Assembly (NCBI GenBank): GCA_036501845.1
Contig: DASXZO010000102.1
Location: forward strand, 32,625 to 96,624
Direction of reading: 5' to 3'
Length of the DNA stretch: 64,000 nucleotides
Source of the DNA: JBBREP01 sp036501845
Lineage (GTDB): Bacteria > Actinomycetota > Acidimicrobiia > IMCC26256 > PALSA-610
Under the pieces are notes generated by a model. The model made no database searches. It had not been told where the DNA came from and saw only the letters and a list, made by a program, of their open reading frames with translations. The position numbers and the translations under genes were made by a program. This document shows, in pieces, positions 49,213-58,334 of the stretch. Each line of letters starts with the position of its first letter. Position 1 is the first letter of the stretch.

Positions 49213-49323
49213 TCGCGTCGTGAGGGGCCCACGTTGACGCGCGCGCGGCTCGGCCTCAGAGATAGGGTCACGCGACCGTTGGGGATCAGCGATCGCGCTC
49301 GTGCGCAGAGGGATTGGGATCGA

Positions 49324-49599
49324 GTGGCTCTGGGTTTCTACATCACTGGTACCGGGTTCACGCCCGAGAGATACGACACCACGACTACCCAGCTCGAAGA
49401 GGCCGGCGCCGGAGCCCCGGCGGGACGTATCTCTCACGTCGCGCTGGAGAGCGGCGGAGAGATTCAGGTGTTCGACATCTGGGAATCCCAGGAGGCCTTC
49501 GAGGCATTCGGGCAGACCCTGATCCCTATTCTCAACGCGGCTGGAATCGAGCTGAACGAGCCGATGGTGGCCCGGGTGCACAACGAGATCAAAGCCTGA
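49324..49599 (+). CDS. Small conserved hypothetical protein (dimeric alpha-beta barrel-like)
   Basis: A 91-residue protein beginning VALGFYITGTGFTPERYD from the GTG at 49324. The strand-helix-strand-strand-helix order (ISHVALESGGEIQVFDIWES and QEAFEAFGQTLIPILNAAGI) and short length suit a ferredoxin-like dimeric barrel, as in antibiotic-biosynthesis-monooxygenase-type proteins. In-frame sequence upstream to 49234 is Arg-rich and unlikely. Function unknown. Confidence 0.7.
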   Translation: MALGFYITGTGFTPERYDTTTTQLEEAGAGAPAGRISHVALESGGEIQVFDIWESQEAFEAFGQTLIPILNAAGIELNEPMVARVHNEIKA

Positions 49600-49643
49600 C
49601 CGATCCACGAGCCCAGTAGTCGTGGGACGTTGCCAGTGATGGG

Positions 49644-49907
49644 TCAGCCGAGGCGCTCGGCGAGGGCCACGATGATCCCTTCCGGACCTCGCACATAGGC
49701 CATGAGCCAAGCGTTCTCGTATTCGCAACCCGAGTTCATTGGCCATCGCGTGTGGCGACCCGGGACTGTGTGCAGGGCGAATGAAGCTCGATAGCTCCAG
49801 CGCCGTGCCGCCACCAGGTGGGCGGAGCATCGCGATCTCGGTGCGGGAGTCAGGGATGCCCTAGACGGCGTCGATGAATTCGCCTTCGACGAACGTCGAG
49901 TCGAGCG
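49644..49907 (-). pseudogene. Degenerate VOC-family gene
   Basis: On the minus strand, starting right after the stop codon at 49908, sequence reads as a VOC protein with damage. STFVEGEFIDAV is followed by a TAG stop (49861), then GIPDSRTEIAMLRPPGGGTALELSS continues in frame (given here in overlapping parts), and after NELGLR the frame shifts to YENAWLMAYVRGPEGIIVA, ending LAERLG at TGA 49644. Intact homologues I know have about 35 more residues at that junction and a longer N-terminus. So it has an internal stop, an internal deletion with frame change, and a lost start. Confidence 0.72.
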
Positions 49908-50588
49908 CTACTCGCGGCGGTGAACTTCGTTCGCTGCACGGGGCGGACGCAGGGCAAGAACGTGACCGACGCAGAGGAGCAGCGCGCTGAGCACGAGCAG
50001 CACGGTCTTCGGGCCCGGCATCGTGACCAACGTCATCACGCCGCCGATGGCGACGATCACCGCAGCGCCTTTCGACACCGTCTTGGCGCGAGTCATGCCC
50101 ACGGCGAGGACGATGTAGCCGATCGCGGCGATCAGCACCAGCATGAACGCGAGCGCAACACCGATCCCACTGTTGAAGTCGTCGACGGCCTTGATCATCG
50201 CGGCGCGCGCCGGCGATTTGGCCGCCGCCGACATGAGGAGCGCCGCACCGCACGTAGAGGCCGTGCCGGCCCAACCGAGCGCACATGCAATCACGCAAAA
50301 CCACGCGGTCTTCGTGCGCCCGGACTCATTCAGCTGGCGGGCGAACAGGGCGACCGTCAACGTCAGCAGACCGCACGAAGCGAGCGCGAGGACCCAACCG
50401 AAGTCAGATCGCGATTGGTGGTCCGCCATAGCCGTGAGCATCTTGTTCCACCGTTGATCGTCGAGCGGAACCAGAAGTGCGCGCCCGACGGCCATCGCCA
50501 AAGGAGCAGCGATCAGCAACACCATCCCGACCCGCCCCAGCGTTACATCGTCTCGGACCGAACCGTCGGTCCCGGTGATCGTCGCCAT
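49908..50588 (-). CDS. Membrane protein of unknown function
   Basis: A 226-residue protein with five or six predicted helices (about 20-40, 66-88, 102-124, 142-165, 172-192 and 196-214). ATG 50588 has GGAGGAG upstream. No domain is recognised; the layout resembles small DUF998-like or hypothetical actinobacterial membrane proteins. It diverges from the NarL-type kinase gene at 50764 across 175 bp. The broken VOC gene begins immediately after its stop, so that remnant may once have been co-transcribed. Confidence 0.75.
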   Translation of the reverse strand: MATITGTDGSVRDDVTLGRVGMVLLIAAPLAMAVGRALLVPLDDQRWNKMLTAMADHQSRSDFGWVLALASCGLLTLTVALFARQLNESGRTKTAWFCVIACALGWAGTASTCGAALLMSAAAKSPARAAMIKAVDDFNSGIGVALAFMLVLIAAIGYIVLAVGMTRAKTVSKGAAVIVAIGGVMTLVTMPGPKTVLLVLSALLLCVGHVLALRPPRAANEVHRRE

Positions 50589-50763
50589 CGCGTCGCTCCT
50601 CCTGCCGGCGCGTTCGGCCGACACAGAATCGTGTGCACGCGGCACCTCGGGGTGCATCGGAGCCACCACGGGAGTCGATGTCAGGGTTGGCCCCTACGCT
50701 CGACCACACTCGCGGTGCAATGCTTCGCGCAGGCAATTGCGGGGTGGCGGGTCGCGGATCGAG

Positions 50764-52734
50764 GTGCGAGCGCACCTCGCCGCCGTCGTCACGATGGTCG
50801 TGGTGGGGGGCGCGTACGTCGCCGGCCTCGTGCTCGATGCTCGCTTCCGGGAAGCGGGGCGTCTCGACTATGTACATAGCGGCTCGACCGATGTGGTCTT
50901 CGCTACTGGGATCGTCGTATCGGCACTGGTCGGATCGATTCTGCTCGTGCGGCGGCCTCAGCACCCAGTCGGTTGGTTGTTCGCTGCGTTTGCCGTCGCT
51001 ACCGCGCTCGATGCGACCCTTGAGTCGTATGGCGTGTACGGGCTCTACGTTCGCCGCGGTGGTGCCCCGGGCGCGTCGGCCGCAGCGGTAGTCGCGAACT
51101 CGTTGTTCATCGTCTGGATCACCGTGCTGGCACTCGTGTGCTCGCTCACGCCAGACGGCGCGTACTTGTCGTCGCGGTGGCGGCGCGCGTCGCAAGTATT
51201 GATTGCGAGCGGCGCGCTGTGGTTCGTGCTGAAGCTCTTCAGCTCGGGGACCCTCGACAAGCCGTTCAGCTCGACCGACAACCCGTGGGCAATCCTCCCA
51301 GATCTGTACCCGATCCGGCTGCTCTCGGCGGTGGTGAACAACGTGTTGGTGGTGGTCGCCGTGGTGTCGATCATCGTTCGGTTCCGCCGGGCTCGGGGTG
51401 ATGCCCGATTGCAGCTCAGGTGGATGGTCGTGGCCGCGGTGCCGTTTCCAGTGTTACTCGCGCTCGCGTTCGCAGCGGCTGTCGCCGGCAACGATTGGCT
51501 GCTCAGCGTCGCGGTCGCCGGCTTCGTCGTGCTGCTTCCCGTCGGCGCGGGGCTGGCGGTGACGCGCTACCACCTGTTTGACGTCGATCGAATTCTGAGC
51601 CGCGCCGTCACGTACCTCATCGTCACGGGACTACTGGTGGCGAGCTATGTGGTCGTCGTCTTGGTGGTGGCGCGGGCGCTTGGGGAGATTGCTCGTCAAT
51701 CGGCGACTGCGACGACACTGGCCACGCTTGTCGCGGCAGGCGCGGCCCGCCCCGTGTATGTCGCGGTACGCGATGCGATCGACCGACGTTTCCTTCGTCG
51801 GCGATACGACGCGCTTCACCAGGTGCGGACCTTCGTCGCTGATCCGAGCCCACATGTCGACATACAGCAAGTGCTCCGACAGGCACTGGAAGTACCCGCT
51901 CTACGCGTGGCGTACTGGATTGACGAGCGCAGTGAATGGGTTTCGGAGGATGGGCGAGCGGTCCTCATCGACGATGACGCGGTCATCGTGACCCGCGGCG
52001 TGAGGACGATCGCGGCGGCCTCCGACGGTGGTGACGATCGCAGACTCCTGCGTATCGTCTTGGACGAGGCCGCGGCCGAACTCGACAACGCCGGCCTCCG
52101 CGCCGCCATCGCGACCCAACTCGAGGAGGTCCGCGCCTCGCGCGAGCGGATCGCAGGAGCGCACCTCGAGGAACGGCGTCGCATTGAGCGCGATCTCCAT
52201 GACGGTGCACAGCAACGCCTCCTCGGAAGCGCTGCACAGATGCAGGCGGCGTTGCTCAACGGTGAAACCGAGCGCTTACGTACCGCGTTGCAGTCCGGGG
52301 TTGCCGAAGCCAGGGCAACGGTCGTCGAACTGCGCGCCCTCGCCAACGGTCTGCATCCATCGGTGCTCGCGGACGGCGGACTCGCCGCGGCGCTCGATGA
52401 CCTGTCGGCGCGCTTCCCTGTGTCGATCGCGGTGTCGACCCCAGGCCGTCGGTATCCCGCGATCGTCGAGGCCACGATGTGGTTCGTCGCTTGCGAAGGC
52501 ATCGCGAATTCGATCAAGCATGCGCAGGCGACACACATCGATGTACGGCTGGATGAATCCGGACGAGAGCTCGAGCTGATCGTCGTCGATGACGGGCGCG
52601 GCGGTGCCGACCCAAAGGGCAGCGGACTGCGTGGGCTCGAGGATCGAGTGGAGGCCGCCGGCGGCCGTCTCGTCGTCACGGACAACGAACCCAATGGAAC
52701 GCGGCTCGAGGCGGTGTTGCCATGCGAGTCGTAA
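50764..52734 (+). CDS. NarL-type membrane sensor histidine kinase
   Basis: About 656 residues. The N-terminal half has 7-8 membrane helices (from HLAAVVTMVVVGGAYVAGLVL to about residue 310) ending in VTRYHLFDVDRILSR, typical of a family of actinobacterial kinases. A weak GAF-like region follows (about 350-440). The HisKA_3 dimerisation domain has the phosphoacceptor in ERRRIERDLHDGAQQRLLG, and the HATPase domain shows EGIANSIKHAQA and DDGRGGADPKGSGLRGLEDR. The 13-bp overlap with the response regulator makes them a pair. The start is uncertain: GTG 50764 or ATG 50794. Confidence 0.9.
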   Translation: MRAHLAAVVTMVVVGGAYVAGLVLDARFREAGRLDYVHSGSTDVVFATGIVVSALVGSILLVRRPQHPVGWLFAAFAVATALDATLESYGVYGLYVRRGGAPGASAAAVVANSLFIVWITVLALVCSLTPDGAYLSSRWRRASQVLIASGALWFVLKLFSSGTLDKPFSSTDNPWAILPDLYPIRLLSAVVNNVLVVVAVVSIIVRFRRARGDARLQLRWMVVAAVPFPVLLALAFAAAVAGNDWLLSVAVAGFVVLLPVGAGLAVTRYHLFDVDRILSRAVTYLIVTGLLVASYVVVVLVVARALGEIARQSATATTLATLVAAGAARPVYVAVRDAIDRRFLRRRYDALHQVRTFVADPSPHVDIQQVLRQALEVPALRVAYWIDERSEWVSEDGRAVLIDDDAVIVTRGVRTIAAASDGGDDRRLLRIVLDEAAAELDNAGLRAAIATQLEEVRASRERIAGAHLEERRRIERDLHDGAQQRLLGSAAQMQAALLNGETERLRTALQSGVAEARATVVELRALANGLHPSVLADGGLAAALDDLSARFPVSIAVSTPGRRYPAIVEATMWFVACEGIANSIKHAQATHIDVRLDESGRELELIVVDDGRGGADPKGSGLRGLEDRVEAAGGRLVVTDNEPNGTRLEAVLPCES

Positions 52735-53369
52735 TCGCCGACGATGCCGTGTTGTGGCGCGAGGGGCTCGCTCGATTGCTCACGGAGGCGGGCGTCGAAG
52801 TGTGCGCGCTCGTCGGCGAGTCGCGAGAGCTCGTCGATTCCGCTGCGGAGCACAGACCCGACGTCGCGCTCGTCGATGTGCGTATGCCACCGTCCTACTC
52901 GCACGAAGGTGCGGAAGTCGCGCTCGAACTGCGCGACCGTTGGCCAGCGATGGGCATCGTGTTGCTTTCACAGACGCTCGAAGTGCGCTACGCCGCGGAA
53001 CTTGCGCGGTCGCACCCGCGCGGCTTCGGCTATCTCCTGAAGGATCGCGTGCTCGATGCCGCTGCGCTGGTGGACGCGCTCAAGAGCGTCGCCTCCGGCG
53101 GCACGGTGCTCGATCCCGATGTGGTCGCGGCACTGCTCGTCGGGCGCAGAAGTCAGGATCGGTTGACGCGGCTCACGCCTCGAGAGCGCGACGTCATGGC
53201 GCTCGTCGCCGAAGGACGATCGAATGCGGCGATCGCGGCGCATCTTGCGCTCAGCGAGAAGACCATCGAGAGCCACATTGCAAGTGTGTTCACCAAGCTG
53301 GGTTTGCTACCCGCGCCCGACGACCATCGCCGCGTGCTCGCCGTCCTCGCATGGCTCCAAGAACTCTGA
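52722..53369 (+). CDS. NarL/LuxR-family response regulator
   Basis: A 215-residue regulator. Receiver domain: acidic pair in RVVIADDAVLWREG, acceptor Asp at about residue 52 (VALVDVRMPP) and the Lys in GYLLKDRV. The C-terminal LuxR-type HTH (LTPRERDVMALVAEG, NAAIAAHLALSEKTIESHI, about 150-205) binds DNA. It overlaps the kinase gene by 13 bp and is its partner. Downstream lies an 8-bp inverted repeat before the CitE-like operon. Confidence 0.95.
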   Translation: MRVVIADDAVLWREGLARLLTEAGVEVCALVGESRELVDSAAEHRPDVALVDVRMPPSYSHEGAEVALELRDRWPAMGIVLLSQTLEVRYAAELARSHPRGFGYLLKDRVLDAAALVDALKSVASGGTVLDPDVVAALLVGRRSQDRLTRLTPRERDVMALVAEGRSNAAIAAHLALSEKTIESHIASVFTKLGLLPAPDDHRRVLAVLAWLQEL

Positions 53370-53402
53370 ATCATCAGCCCAGACGGCCAGACTCCAAAAG
53401 GC

Positions 53403-53428
53403 CGATCACTACTCGATGTGAGTGATCG
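53403..53428. promoter_or_regulatory. Inverted repeat between the response regulator and the CitE-like operon
   Basis: CGATCACT and AGTGATCG form a perfect 8-bp repeat with a 10-nt loop, 34 bp after the response regulator and 79 bp before the next ATG. It could be a terminator hairpin or an operator; the AT content is higher than in the terminators of this window. Confidence 0.45.
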
Positions 53429-53506
53429 CTCCTCGGTACGTGCATCCTCGGCCGTCGGCACCCGCAGGCGTTGCGCGAGACTCCGTCGCCCACCAAAGGA
53501 GGCGCG

Positions 53507-54439
53507 ATGCACAAAGCCGACGCGAGGCCGCTTCGCTCGTTGCTCTTCACGCCGGGAGATCAGGAAGCGCGCATCGCCGAGAACGCGACATCCGGCGCGG
53601 ACGCGCTCTTCCTCGATCTCGAAGAACCGCGCACGCCGTGCCCGGAGTCAGTGCGGGAAAAGGCGCGCGGGCTCGTACGCGAATTCCTCGACACCGCCCC
53701 GCACGGCCCCGCCGACCCGTCGTATTTCGTGCGCGTGCAGCCGGTGGCGTCCGGCATGATCCTGCGCGACCTCCAGGCGGTGATGGGACCGAACGTGACG
53801 GGCGTGTTGTTGCCGAAGATCACGGGCGCCGCCGACGTGCACGCGGCCGACGCGATACTCGGCTGCGTGGAGACCGAGCTGGGCCTTCCCGTCGGGCGGA
53901 CGCTGCTCTACCCGATCCTCGAAAACGCGCAGGCAATCCGCAACGCGTACGAGATCGCGACGGCGTCGGGGCGCGTCGCGTACATGGGCGGCGCGGTCTC
54001 GCGATTCGGCGACATCGCGGGCGAGATCGGCTTCCGTTGGACTCCGCGCGGCACCGAGACGTTGTACATCCGGGAGAAGGTGCTCATCGATGCTCGTGCC
54101 GCGGGGATCCGCTACCCGATTAGCGGCATGTGGGGTGGCGCCACCGACGATCTCGTAGGCCTCCACTCGTGGCTCACGGAGCTGCGCGACATCGGCTACT
54201 TCGGGATGATGCTGGGAAGTCGCGATCATGTGGCGGTCGTGAACGATGCCTTCACGCCGACCGCGGACGAGGTCGCGTACTGGCACGAACTCGACAGGCT
54301 CGCAACCGACGCCGAGCGCAGCAACGAGCAGGTGATCTACGGCGAGAAGAACCAGGGCGAGGGCCACGAGGTCCACATCGCGCACGTTGCCACCGCTCGC
54401 CGGCTGCTCACGTGGGCCAAGGAGTTGGGTGTCGCATGA
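53507..54439 (+). CDS. HpcH/HpaI aldolase / CitE-like lyase beta protein
   Basis: A 310-residue TIM-barrel protein. N-terminal RSLLFTPGDQEARIAENATSG and DALFLDLEEP (acidic substrate/metal site), RVQPVASG (the Arg of the CoA-ester binding strand), VLLPKITG (the conserved PK motif), YPILENAQAIRNAYEIA (metal-binding Glu) and GGAVSRFGDIAGEIG are the CitE-like landmarks. Such proteins cleave or form CoA thioesters of beta-hydroxy acids (malyl, citramalyl or methylmalyl type). ATG 53507 follows AAAGGAGG. The stop overlaps the amidohydrolase start by four bases, so both act in one pathway, which is unknown. Confidence 0.87.
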   Translation: MHKADARPLRSLLFTPGDQEARIAENATSGADALFLDLEEPRTPCPESVREKARGLVREFLDTAPHGPADPSYFVRVQPVASGMILRDLQAVMGPNVTGVLLPKITGAADVHAADAILGCVETELGLPVGRTLLYPILENAQAIRNAYEIATASGRVAYMGGAVSRFGDIAGEIGFRWTPRGTETLYIREKVLIDARAAGIRYPISGMWGGATDDLVGLHSWLTELRDIGYFGMMLGSRDHVAVVNDAFTPTADEVAYWHELDRLATDAERSNEQVIYGEKNQGEGHEVHIAHVATARRLLTWAKELGVA

Positions 54440-55866
54440 CCACCAAGCGCACGACCACGAAGGCGAGCGAGATACGCGCGGGGCTCTCGCATCCGATTGT
54501 CGACGCCGACGGCCATTTCGTCGAAGTCGCGCCGCTCATCAACGCGGAGATGCTCACGTACCTCGAAGAGATGGGTGGGCCCGAGGTCCGCGACCGTTAC
54601 ATCGAAGACACCGGGCTCACCGATACGTCCACCGTGCTCGCCGGCCACAGCGGTGCAGTCGGCGCGGGCTGGAAGGCGATGCCGTCGTGGTGGGGTTGGG
54701 CCACCGAGAACACGCTCGACCGGGCCACCGCGCACCTGCCGGCGCTGCTGTACGAACGCCTGGACGAGTTCGGTATCGATTTCACGATCCTCTACCCGTC
54801 GATGACGCTCGCATACCTCGAGGTCGCCGACGACGAAATGATTGGGCTGCGTTGCCGCGCCGCGAACCGCGCCCTCGCCAACCTGTTCGCGGGCTATCGC
54901 GATCGCACGACGGTCGGTGCGCTGATCCCGATGCTGAATCCCGCCCTCGCGATCGAGGAGCTCGAGTACGCGGTGCATGAGCTCGGCTTCAAGACCGCGG
55001 TCTTCGCCGGGCACGCGCGCCGCGCGATCGGCGGCGACGCGTACCGGCTCGACACATTTGGTGTCGACAGCGCGTTCGACTACGACCCGCTGTGGGCGAA
55101 GTGTGTGGAGCTCGGCATCGCGCCGGTGTTCCACAGCTCGTTGCAGGGGCACCGCGTCACGCGCTCAGCGACGAGCTACGTGTACAACCATGTTGGCGGG
55201 CTCGCCGCCAGCCACGAATCACTGTGCAAGTCGTTGTTCCTCTCGGGGGTCACGCATCGATTTCCCACGTTGCGGTTCGGGTTCCTCGAAGGTGGCGTCG
55301 CGTGGGCGTGCAGCCTGCTCGGCGATTTGATGGGTCATTGGGAGAAGCGCAACGCGCATGCGATCACCGCGCTCGACCCCGACCGCCTCGACGTCGCGGC
55401 GCTCCTCGCGCTTTTCGAGCGCTATGGCGATGCACGCGTTCACGCCGGGATCGACGAGCTGCGCGCGTACTTTTCGCGGCCGAGCGCGCGGCCCGAGCAG
55501 CTGGACGAGTTCGCGGCGGCTGCCCTCGATTCCGTCGCCGACCTGTGCGGCCGGTTCGTCCCCAACTTCTACTTCGGTTGCGAGGCCGACGACCGCCTCG
55601 TCACCTGGGCCTTCGCCGAGAACGTCAACGCTGGCGGTTCCCGGCTGCGGCCAATCTTCGGCTCTGACATCTCCCACTGGGACGTGCCCGACATGACCGA
55701 GCCGGTGGCCGAGGCGTACGAACTGGTCGAGCACGACCTCATCGGGCAAGCCGAGTTTCGCGAGCTGATGTTCCTGAACCCCGTGCGGCTGCACGCCGGA
55801 ATGAATCCGGATTTCTTCGCGGGCACGGTCTGCGAAGCCGCAGCCCTGCAAGCACGCGACGAATAG
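54436..55866 (+). CDS. Amidohydrolase family 2 (ACMSD-like), operon with the CitE-like lyase
   Basis: A 476-residue metal-dependent TIM-barrel hydrolase or decarboxylase. Metal and catalytic sites: VDADGHFVE (DxH), PVFHSSLQGHR (His pair) and FGSDISHWDVPD (catalytic Asp followed by His). It is longer than the family average (about 350) owing to an insertion in the middle (ALDPDRLDVAALLALFERYG region) and an extended C-terminus. Translation is coupled with the lyase (ATGA). It shares family but little close similarity with the amidohydrolase at 3033. A ring-cleavage or acid-degradation role is plausible but unproven. Confidence 0.87.
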   Translation: MTTKRTTTKASEIRAGLSHPIVDADGHFVEVAPLINAEMLTYLEEMGGPEVRDRYIEDTGLTDTSTVLAGHSGAVGAGWKAMPSWWGWATENTLDRATAHLPALLYERLDEFGIDFTILYPSMTLAYLEVADDEMIGLRCRAANRALANLFAGYRDRTTVGALIPMLNPALAIEELEYAVHELGFKTAVFAGHARRAIGGDAYRLDTFGVDSAFDYDPLWAKCVELGIAPVFHSSLQGHRVTRSATSYVYNHVGGLAASHESLCKSLFLSGVTHRFPTLRFGFLEGGVAWACSLLGDLMGHWEKRNAHAITALDPDRLDVAALLALFERYGDARVHAGIDELRAYFSRPSARPEQLDEFAAAALDSVADLCGRFVPNFYFGCEADDRLVTWAFAENVNAGGSRLRPIFGSDISHWDVPDMTEPVAEAYELVEHDLIGQAEFRELMFLNPVRLHAGMNPDFFAGTVCEAAALQARDE

Positions 55867-55896
55867 CGCCGCCGGCATTGATTGCTTCCGCGTCAC

Positions 55897-58125
55897 TCAA
55901 CCGACCGGAGTCGGCACGAGCGAGATCTCGCGCTCGGACGCATGGACTGCGTCGTCCGACTCCAGCCGATCGAGGAGTTTGGCGCCTTCGACGTCGAGGT
56001 CGGGCATGCGCTGGAGCCAGCGCGGCAGCCACCACGCCGCCTTGTCGAGCAGTGTCATCACCGACGGGACGATGATCATCCGCACGAGCGTGGCGTCGAT
56101 AAGCACGGCCGCGGCCAGACCGATCCCGAACATCTTGATCACGACGTCGTCGCCCAGGACGAACGCTGCGAACACCGAGATCATGATGAGCGCGGCCGCG
56201 GTGATGACCCGCGCCGATCCCGCGAGGCCGTCGAGCACGGCACGGTGTGCGTCACCCTTGCGTACGTAGTGCTCACGCACCCGGGAGAGGATGAACACCT
56301 CGTAGTCCATCGACAGCCCGAACAGGATGCCGAACATCATCAGCGGTACGAAGCTCACGATCGGCACCGTGCTATCGACGCCGATGATGTGGTCTCCCCA
56401 TCCCCACTGGAATGCCGCCACCACAATGCCGAGCGACGCGCCGATCGACAGCAAGATGGCAATCGCGGCCTTGATCGGCACGAGGATCGATCGAAAGGCG
56501 AGGAATAGGAGGAACATCGTCAGCAGGATCACGAAGGCCATGTAGCGGGGCAGCGCAGCGCCGAGCTTGGCCGAGATGTCGATGTTCGCGGCCGTCGTGC
56601 CGGTGATCAGCACACGCGCCCCAGTACTCGTCACCGCGCTGCCGCGCAGCTCCGACCGCAAGCGGTGCACGAGGTCCTCAGTTGCGCTACTTGCTGGCGC
56701 CGACTTCGGCACGACGGTGACCACCGCCGTGTTGCCGGACTGGTTGATCACCGGCGCGGCAACCGCAGCCACGTCGGCGTCGTTGCTGGCGATCGAATCG
56801 ATCGCCTTCAGCGCGGCAGATGCGTCCGATGGGTGGTCGAGGTCGACCACCACGGTGAGCGGCCCATTGAAGCCGGGCCCGAAGCCCTCGCTGAGGATCT
56901 CGTACGACTGGTGTTGGGTGCTGTTCGTCGGCTTCGATCCGTCGTCGGGCAATCCGAGACGGATTGCGAGGAGCGGCGTCGCGAGCAGACCGACGATGGC
57001 GATGCCCACGACGAGATACGGCACCGGGTGGTCGGTGATCGCTTTTGCGAAGCGTCCCGAGGAACTGCGTTCGACCTCGGCGTCCTCACCGGTGCTCACC
57101 TTCATACCGGGGATCGAGAGCTTGTCGATGTTCTCACCGGCGAAGCCGAGCATGGCCGGCACCAGGGTGATGGCGATCAGCACTGCCAGCGCGACGGCTC
57201 CGGCCGCGCAGAGGCCCATCAGCGTGAGGAAGGGAATTCCCACGACCGCAAGACCGACGAGTGCGATCACCACCGCGCTTCCAGCGAACACCACTGCCCC
57301 ACCTGATGTCGCGGTAGCCCGAGCGGCAGATTCAGCAGGTGACAGCCCTCGGGCGTGGAAGCCGCGATGGCGCGTGACGATGAACAGGGCGTAGTCGATA
57401 CCAACTGCAAGGCCGATCATCACCGCAAGCGTCGGCGTGACGTCACTCAGGTTGGTAAACGCCGAGAGGGCTGAGATCCCGAAGACAGCGATCGCAACAC
57501 CGATCAGCGCAGTGAACAGCGGCAAACCTGCTGCGATGATCGAACCGAACGCAATCAGCAGCACGATCACCGCGACGCCGAGACCGATCACGTCGGACGG
57601 CGGCGCCGACGTCTTCAGGGCGCGCTCGACGGGGTCGCCGCCGAACTCGACCTTCAGCACCGGTGGGACGGTGCGTTGCGTCGTGTCGATGATGTCCCGG
57701 ATCCCCTGGGTGCTGACATCGGCGACCGGCTTGTCGAAGCGGATTTCCACGAACGCGGTGCGACCGTCGGGCGCGACGGTCACCAGCGACTTCGGATTGC
57801 TCGGCATGACCACGTCGGGGAGCACTTTGAGCTGATCGAGCCCGGATTGGACCTGCGCGGCGGAGATCACGTCGCTGATCTTCTTGCCAGCGGGCGCCTG
57901 CACCGCGATCTGCATCGTGGTGCCCGACTCCTTCGGGAACCGCTGTGCGAGCTGGTCGATCGCGTGTTGCGACTCCGTGCCGGGGATCGAGAACGTGTCA
58001 CTGGTCGATCCGTTGGCCGCGTGCGCCCAGACGCCGGCGGCGACCAGCACAGCCAACCAGGCGCCGAGCACCACGCGGCGGCGGCGAACGCACCAATGAC
58101 CGAGTCGATAGAGGGCTTGTGCCAT
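55897..58125 (-). CDS. MmpL-family (RND) membrane transporter
   Basis: A 742-residue transporter with about 11-12 membrane helices in two halves. TM1 is about 18-37, followed by an extracytoplasmic loop domain (about 40-185). TM2-6 include VGIDYALFIVTRHR, the MmpL/SSD Asp-Tyr pair that relays protons, and a second periplasmic domain (about 410-530) precedes TM8-12 with LSMDYEVFILSRVREHY. This domain order is that of MmpL proteins, which export lipids or siderophore-like molecules by proton motive force. ATG 58125 has GAAGGAG upstream. It is convergent with the amidohydrolase and divergent from a small membrane protein. The promoter region contains CCCTAGGG and related repeats. Confidence 0.92.
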   Translation of the reverse strand: MAQALYRLGHWCVRRRRVVLGAWLAVLVAAGVWAHAANGSTSDTFSIPGTESQHAIDQLAQRFPKESGTTMQIAVQAPAGKKISDVISAAQVQSGLDQLKVLPDVVMPSNPKSLVTVAPDGRTAFVEIRFDKPVADVSTQGIRDIIDTTQRTVPPVLKVEFGGDPVERALKTSAPPSDVIGLGVAVIVLLIAFGSIIAAGLPLFTALIGVAIAVFGISALSAFTNLSDVTPTLAVMIGLAVGIDYALFIVTRHRGFHARGLSPAESAARATATSGGAVVFAGSAVVIALVGLAVVGIPFLTLMGLCAAGAVALAVLIAITLVPAMLGFAGENIDKLSIPGMKVSTGEDAEVERSSSGRFAKAITDHPVPYLVVGIAIVGLLATPLLAIRLGLPDDGSKPTNSTQHQSYEILSEGFGPGFNGPLTVVVDLDHPSDASAALKAIDSIASNDADVAAVAAPVINQSGNTAVVTVVPKSAPASSATEDLVHRLRSELRGSAVTSTGARVLITGTTAANIDISAKLGAALPRYMAFVILLTMFLLFLAFRSILVPIKAAIAILLSIGASLGIVVAAFQWGWGDHIIGVDSTVPIVSFVPLMMFGILFGLSMDYEVFILSRVREHYVRKGDAHRAVLDGLAGSARVITAAALIMISVFAAFVLGDDVVIKMFGIGLAAAVLIDATLVRMIIVPSVMTLLDKAAWWLPRWLQRMPDLDVEGAKLLDRLESDDAVHASEREISLVPTPVG

Positions 58126-58179
58126 GGTCCGGCTCCTTCTCGTCGATGATGTAGTGATCGTCCGTCACGTCGAGCCGGG

Positions 58180-58230
58180 GTTCCCTAGGGGCGTCCCCCA
58201 GGCATGGTGTGCGCGGTGTCCCCCAAGGCG
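58180..58230. promoter_or_regulatory. CCCTAGGG site and related repeats in the mmpL divergent promoter
   Basis: CCCTAGGG (58183-58190) is followed by TCCCCCAGG (58194) and TCCCCCAAGG (58219). The same CCCTAGG(G) core appears twice at 61638-61714 before the hydrolase operon. These could be operators for the LuxR-type regulator encoded between them; this is inference from repetition and position. Confidence 0.45.
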
Positions 58231-58334
58231 GAGTGGCGCTGGCGTCACCGATAGCTGGGGTTGGCCCCGAGGGCATCGCCCGCGCAAGGTGTGCACGATG
58301 GTGTCGTGGCGCGCACGGGTCGAAGGGAGGTCGC

